Shown: in pieces, positions 6,734-10,000 of the stretch
Layout of the letters: each line of letters begins with the position of its first letter
Numbering within the stretch: position 1 is the stretch's first letter
NCBI GenBank assembly: GCA_964020155.1
Contig: OZ026557.1
Coordinates: 697,501-707,500 of the forward strand
Length of the DNA: 10,000 bases
Reading direction: 5' to 3'
Source of the DNA: Chondrilla cf. caribensis
Taxonomy: Eukaryota > Porifera > Demospongiae > Chondrillida > Chondrillidae
The notes under the pieces: generated by a model
Database searches by the model: none
What the model saw: only the letters and a program-made list of their open reading frames with translations
Told to the model about the DNA's origin: nothing
Translations under genes and position numbers: made by a program

Positions 6734-7468
6734 TTATGGCAGTGGCTGTTTAAAGATTCTATAATTCCCAGTAACCCCAACCCAAGCATCCACTGTGACA
6801 TCAACCTGTTTCAGTGCACCAGTACCACTCAAGCGCTCCCAATGTCCAACACACGGCTTTCTGCAGCGGTAGATCACTTCAGCCTTGTTAACACCGAACA
6901 CCTCATCCCTCCCAGAAGCGGTGATGTGAGTCAATTTTCCAGGAATACGATGCCAGCCTCCAGATCCGTCAATTTCGCTCCTATATATTTTGTCATTGCT
7001 ATCAACCCCATACACATAGCCATATCCTCCGTCGATCTGCTTCAGTTTACCTGCTATCTGGATCCACGCTCCATTACAAGGCTTCTTACACTTGTAAATA
7101 TCGTCCTTCGAGGTCACTCCCCAAATGTAGCCATTTCCAGAGGCTGAGACTTGCTTCAATCTTCCAGGTACCGGAAGCCAGCGACCACTGCCATCAACTG
7201 GTCTTTTGTAGATCTGATCAGCACTGTTGACTCCCCATACCTCCATGTCATCAGCATCGACCTGCTTGAACCTCCCAGGAACCTGTATCCACCCTCCAGT
7301 ACAAGGGCGTGCACACTTGTAGATGTTGCCATTACTGGACACCCCCCACAGATAGTTCACAGAGGCTGTGACGTGCTTCAGACCACCAGGAATCTGAATC
7401 CACTGACTACCTAGTGCTCCAGTAGCCAGTAGGAACAGAAGTGCTGGGATGAAGGCAATCGATTTCAT
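6734..7468 (-). CDS. Secreted six-bladed tectonin / fish-egg-lectin-like protein, copy 3 (divergent)
   Basis: 244 residues, the most diverged intact copy. The signal peptide and the first 43 residues match copy 1 exactly, while later blades share features with copy 2 (DGGYGYVYGV, ASGRDEVFGV, NSAD). Blades start at W23, W60, W97, W135, W172 and W210. C-x3-C loops (CARPC, CKKPC, CRKPC) are in odd blades; DGSGRW and DGSGGW end blades 2 and 4. Blade 6 has a two-residue insertion (SGTGALKQVDVTVD) and lacks the extra cysteine, leaving six cysteines that can all pair. The protein ends QPLP, with a TAA stop in place of the final tyrosine. Many changes add arginine or lysine (GRFKQ, GRLKQ, IYRSE, RCRK), so its surface charge probably differs. 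An in-frame TAA upstream supports the start. Confidence 0.92.
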   Translation of the reverse strand: MKSIAFIPALLFLLATGALGSQWIQIPGGLKHVTASVNYLWGVSSNGNIYKCARPCTGGWIQVPGRFKQVDADDMEVWGVNSADQIYKRPVDGSGRWLPVPGRLKQVSASGNGYIWGVTSKDDIYKCKKPCNGAWIQIAGKLKQIDGGYGYVYGVDSNDKIYRSEIDGSGGWHRIPGKLTHITASGRDEVFGVNKAEVIYRCRKPCVGHWERLSGTGALKQVDVTVDAWVGVTGNYRIFKQPLP

Positions 7469-8015
7469 AGCTTCAGTTTACCAAATCAGCCAAAATATCA
7501 ACTTCAATTGTATCGTAGATGGAGTAGATTTGCTGGTTGTGTAGGTTTGCAGTACTGACTGATGTTGTCCACACGTAACTGTCGGTTGAGTCTCTTGCAC
7601 TCGGTCCACTTGAAAATTCTTGCGTTCCAGCACTTGATGCTACACCTGAAGTTGTACTTGTAGTATTTGTAGACACTGGGAGTAGGATGTTGGTCTGAGG
7701 TCTCTTTGATGACTTGAGGTTGTATCAGTATTAATAGGATGTGTCACACAAGCTAGACATGGAACTACTTCCTACAATGGTGCATGTTAAGTGGATTAGT
7801 TAGATGAAACATTGAAACCTATCATGCAATTAATGGACCTGACATTTAAACTATTGTAACTGTGTAGTACATGGGACCAGATGCAACTATCACTGATTTC
7901 CATCAATGATCACTATACTCATCACAGTTGTAATCACTACATCACAAGCATCAATTTGAAACCAAACACGATGGTACTGGAGGTATGTAATAAAGTTTGC
8001 TTATCTACCAACTTA
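7469..8015 (-). promoter_or_regulatory. Upstream region of lectin gene 3 (diverged)
   Basis: Alignable to the unit 1 and 2 upstream regions but with many substitutions and indels. Where the others have TATAAA, this copy reads TCTACAAATA (near 7659-7668), so the TATA box is degenerate. It carries an extra stretch (about 7685-7730, GGTCTCTTTGATGAC and after) that also appears upstream of the pseudogene at 8655-8690, showing that the pseudogene came from a gene 3-like copy. Confidence 0.55.
7876..7911. promoter_or_regulatory. 36-bp conserved upstream block, unit 3
   Basis: Same block as 1258-1293 with a single A-to-G change (ACCAGATGCAACTATC), 408 bases upstream of the gene 3 ATG. Confidence 0.4.
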
Positions 8016-8020
8016 CATAG

Positions 8021-8366
8021 TACTGTATTGAACTGTGTAGACCCTTACAGTACTGTGTAGTGCTGTGTATTACTGTGTAGTACTGTGTAGTACTGTGTAG
8101 TACTGTGCAGTATTGTGCAGTACTGTGTAGTACTATGTATTACTGTGAAGTATTGTGCAGTACTGTGTAGTATTATGTATTACTGTGCAGTACTGTGCAG
8201 TACTGTGTAGTACTATGTATTACTGTGCAGTACTGTGCAGTACTATGTAATATTATGTATTACTGTGCAGTACTGTGCAGTACTGTGTAGTACTGTGTAT
8301 TACTGTGCAGTACTGTGCAGTACTGTGTAGTACTGTGTAGTACTGTGTAGTACTGTGTAGTACTAT
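8021..8366. repeat. 10-bp minisatellite with 40-bp higher-order structure (about 34 units)
   Basis: Decamers of TACTGTGTAG / TACTGTGCAG type at strict 10-bp spacing. From 8101 to 8340 the units are arranged in six 40-bp blocks, each roughly GCAG, GCAG, GTAG, GTAT by the last four bases of each decamer. The right edge runs into blade 2 of a broken lectin gene at 8368. Confidence 0.93.
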
Positions 8367-8367
8367 A

Positions 8368-8600
8368 GTTGACTCCCCATACCTTCATGTCTCCAGCATT
8401 GATCTGCTTGAGCCTACTGGGTATGTGTTTCCACTTTCCGGGACAAGGGCGTGAACACTTGTAGATGTTGTCACCCCCCATAGGTAGTTCACAGAGGCTG
8501 TGACATGCTTCAGACCACCAGGGATCCTTGTCCACTGACTACCCAGTGCTCCAGTAGCCAGCAGGAACAGAAGTGCTGGGATGAAGCCAATCGATTTCAT
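8368..8600 (-). pseudogene. Truncated, frameshifted lectin copy
   Basis: This keeps the ATG, the signal peptide (MKSIGFIPALL...) and blade 1 up to YLWGV (residue 43). There 10 bases are missing compared with the intact genes (near 8471), shifting the frame. The second frame continues with DNIYKCSRPC and blade 2 to DMKVWGVN, corresponding to residue 81 of 243, and then the decamer minisatellite begins. Blades 3-6 are absent. After the shift, the first frame reaches a stop at 8385-8387. Upstream, about 172 bases present in gene 3 are missing, so the TATA-bearing segment sits 22 bases from the ATG and the in-frame upstream stop is lost. A short secreted peptide could still be made, but a folded propeller could not. 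Confidence 0.88.
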
Positions 8601-8692
8601 AGCACCTGAAGTTGTACTGGTGTTTATAGACAACCAGAGTAGGATGTTGATCCAAGGTCTCTTTGATGTTCGTGCTCTGTCAGGATGTAATT
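8601..8692 (-). promoter_or_regulatory. Displaced lectin promoter fragment
   Basis: Matches the TATA-containing segments of the other units. TATAAA on the minus strand lies at 8623-8628, only 22 bases before the pseudogene ATG. It ends near the start of the 54-bp minisatellite. Any transcript would start at or after the ATG. Confidence 0.5.
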
Positions 8693-8708
8693 TAATGTAG
8701 GAAAATAG

Positions 8709-9160
8709 ACCTCTTTGCAACACCACCCTTGGTAGTGCTCCCATACACTACTACACAGTTGGACCCCTTTACAACATCACTCTTGGTAGTGTTCCCATAC
8801 ACTAGTATACAGTCAGACCTCTACAACAACACCCTCGGTAGTGCTCCCATACACTACTACACAGTTGGACCCCTTTACAACATCACTCTTGGTAGTGTTC
8901 CCATACACTAGTATACAGTCAGACCTCTACAACAACACCCTCGGTAGTGCTCCCATACACTACTACACAGTTGGACCCCTTTACAACATCACTCTTGGTA
9001 GTGTTCCCATACACTAGTATACAGTCAGACCTCTACAACAACACCCTCGGTAGTGCTCCCATACACTAGTATACAGTCAGACCTCATTACAACGTTACCC
9101 TTGGTAGTGCTCCCATACACTAGTATCTAGTCAGACCTCTACAACAACACCCTTGGTAGT
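8709..9160. repeat. 54/52-bp minisatellite with 106-bp higher-order repeat
   Basis: The marker (C)T(T/C)GGTAGTG begins at 8728, 8782, 8834, 8888, 8940, 8994, 9046, 9100 and 9152, alternating 54 and 52 bases. The A-type monomer has CTACTACACAGTTGGACCCC and the B-type CTAGTATACAGTCAGACCTC. Two 106-bp dimers (8834-8939, 8940-9045) look identical and a third (8728-8833) differs by one base, which indicates recent amplification. It is homologous to the 2283-2476 array, which lacks the alternation. Confidence 0.93.
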
Positions 9161-9334
9161 TGTATAACATATAAAGGTCTGCAGAATACCACAATTCACT
9201 TTCTATTTCAATTTCAGACAAACAGGTTTATGTAAATAGTACACAATTAATTATCATGACTCCTTGTTGAAGTGTTTTGATAAAGTTTTCCTCTTTTCAT
9301 TATTCACAGTATGTGCCTCTGTCATGGACAATAG
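9161..9334. other. AT-rich stretch without a supported feature
   Basis: No coding frame or repeat is recognised. Confidence 0.4.
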
Positions 9335-9381
9335 TGAGATGAAGCCAGCAGAATGTAGTTCATTTTGCTGGCTTCATTTCA
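9335..9381. repeat. Near-perfect hairpin
   Basis: The left arm from 9339 (ATGAAGCCAGCAGAATG) and right arm to 9377 (CATTTTGCTGGCTTCAT) pair over 17 bases with one mismatch (G-T wobble) around a 5-base loop TAGTT. The stem extends to 21 pairs with a second mismatch. It could be a fold-back element or the stem of a small RNA precursor. Nothing shows expression. Confidence 0.7.
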
Positions 9382-9386
9382 TGAAT

Positions 9387-9540
9387 GGTAGCTGACTATG
9401 GTTACAGACTGACAGACCCCACCAGCCCCACCTGTTCCTACGCCCCTACCTCACCTGTTCACTCTATTTGTGGATGTTATTATTATTGGTAGCTGACTGT
9501 GGTAACAGACTGACAGTCCGCCTGTCAGTCTGTTACCATA
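9387..9540. mobile_element. Small fold-back / MITE-like element
   Basis: The left end GGTAGCTGACTATGGTTACA (continuing GACTGACAG to 9415) is repeated directly at 9488-9516 and inverted at 9522-9540. GGTAACAGACTGACAG at 9501-9516 and its exact complement at 9522-9537 form a perfect 16-bp stem with a TCCGC loop. The whole is about 154 bases with terminal inverted repeats of roughly 23 bases and no coding. A target-site duplication is not obvious. Confidence 0.5.
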
Positions 9541-9637
9541 GCAAGTTTAAACATTCTGAATACGCATGATCCCCCTCCTAGTCTTGATCTGTTACAAAAT
9601 CAAATAATTGAACTCATAATTAATAGTTAAGACAGGA

Positions 9638-9703
9638 GCACAAGGGCAGCATGACATATGAATGCCGAGTTCCTAGGGTTTCATGTCATACTGCCCAGTG
9701 TGC
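9638..9703. repeat. Imperfect inverted repeat
   Basis: GGGCAGCATGACAT (9644-9657) pairs with ATGTCATACTGCCC (9683-9696) with one mismatch. An outer GCACA / TGTGC extends the stem after a small bulge. The loop is about 25 bases. It is the third hairpin within 370 bases, and possibly another short non-autonomous element. Confidence 0.55.
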
Positions 9704-9823
9704 ACTGGTATAGCATCCTTTGACATCACAAACATCGAAAGACCACATCAGCTGAATGTTTGGAAGCATTGTACAATGGTCAGGACCCACCAATGCATCA
9801 TAGAAGTGCTGTGAAAATGTGTT

Positions 9824-9837
9824 GTTTCCATGGCAAC
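9824..9837. promoter_or_regulatory. RFX-type X-box motif
   Basis: GTTTCCATGGCAAC is one base from the symmetric X-box GTTGCCATGGCAAC bound by RFX factors, which often drive ciliary genes in animals. No gene start is visible next to it in the window, so its role is inferred from the motif only. Confidence 0.35.
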
Positions 9838-9956
9838 GGGTGATACACTACAGTATCAGTAGTATAGTTTTATACTGGTTTATTGCATGTATAGGTAATA
9901 TAAAAATAGTAAGTATCCACGTGCACACATGGTCAAATTGGGAAGCTTGAGCAAAA

Positions 9957-10000
9957 TATCAATACTGTATCAAATGATCATCTAAGTAATTGATCCTATT
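9957..10000. repeat. Start of a further lectin repeat unit
   Basis: AATACTGTATCAAATGATCA and the following bases match 6498-6535, the left edge of unit 3, with a few substitutions. In units 2 and 3 a minus-strand lectin gene follows within about 240 bases, so another copy is expected just past the window. Confidence 0.65.

Noticed and set aside
7473..7676. 67-codon minus-strand frame just upstream of gene 3
   Set aside because: It is rich in S/T and lies in the diverged 5' leader. It ends at the upstream stop before the lectin ATG and has no counterpart in units 1 and 2.

Overview
This is a nuclear genome window from an animal, most likely a marine invertebrate. It has long non-coding stretches, (CA)n, (GA)n and (AT)n microsatellites, expanded minisatellites, TATA-type promoters, and secreted single-exon proteins of the tectonin / fish-egg-lectin / tachylectin-1 family. 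A sponge, mollusc, cnidarian or chordate cannot be separated from this sequence alone. A low-GC, repeat-rich invertebrate is my best guess. Nothing looks bacterial: there are no operons, no Shine-Dalgarno sites and no CRISPR.

The window is part of a tandem array of one secreted lectin gene, all copies on the minus strand. Three intact genes (167-898, 2864-3595, 6734-7468) encode 243-244 residue proteins with an almost invariant 20-residue signal peptide and six tectonin repeats of about 37 residues, predicted to form a six-bladed beta-propeller. Odd blades carry a C-x3-C loop and even blades a DGSG loop. A fourth copy (8368-8600) is a broken fragment: it is frameshifted, truncated in blade 2, and fused to a minisatellite at one end and to a displaced promoter at the other.

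Each repeat unit reads, left to right on the + strand: conserved 3' flank, lectin gene, conserved upstream region (TATA box in units 1 and 2; a shared 36-bp block in all three), then a strictly 10-bp-period minisatellite of about 6, 39 and 34 units. Beyond that the units differ. Unit 1 has (GA)n, a unique stretch, a 54-bp minisatellite and (CA)n. Unit 2 has about 2 kb of unique DNA with a possible retroelement 3' end and an orphan promoter-like patch. Unit 3 has the pseudogene, a 54/52-bp minisatellite organised as a 106-bp higher-order repeat, and a cluster of hairpins including a small fold-back (MITE-like) element. The last 44 bases match the start of another unit, so the array very probably continues to the right. 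The window also opens inside a unit's 3' flank.

The intact genes are probably co-regulated, secreted carbohydrate- or LPS-binding innate immune (or egg) lectins. The most notable signal is the pattern of variation. The upstream regions of genes 1 and 2 are about 98-99% identical, while their proteins differ at about 34 of 243 positions, mostly by replacement changes concentrated in the last blade. This suggests a diversifying recognition family kept under shared regulation by duplication, recombination and gene conversion. All counts here are by hand.
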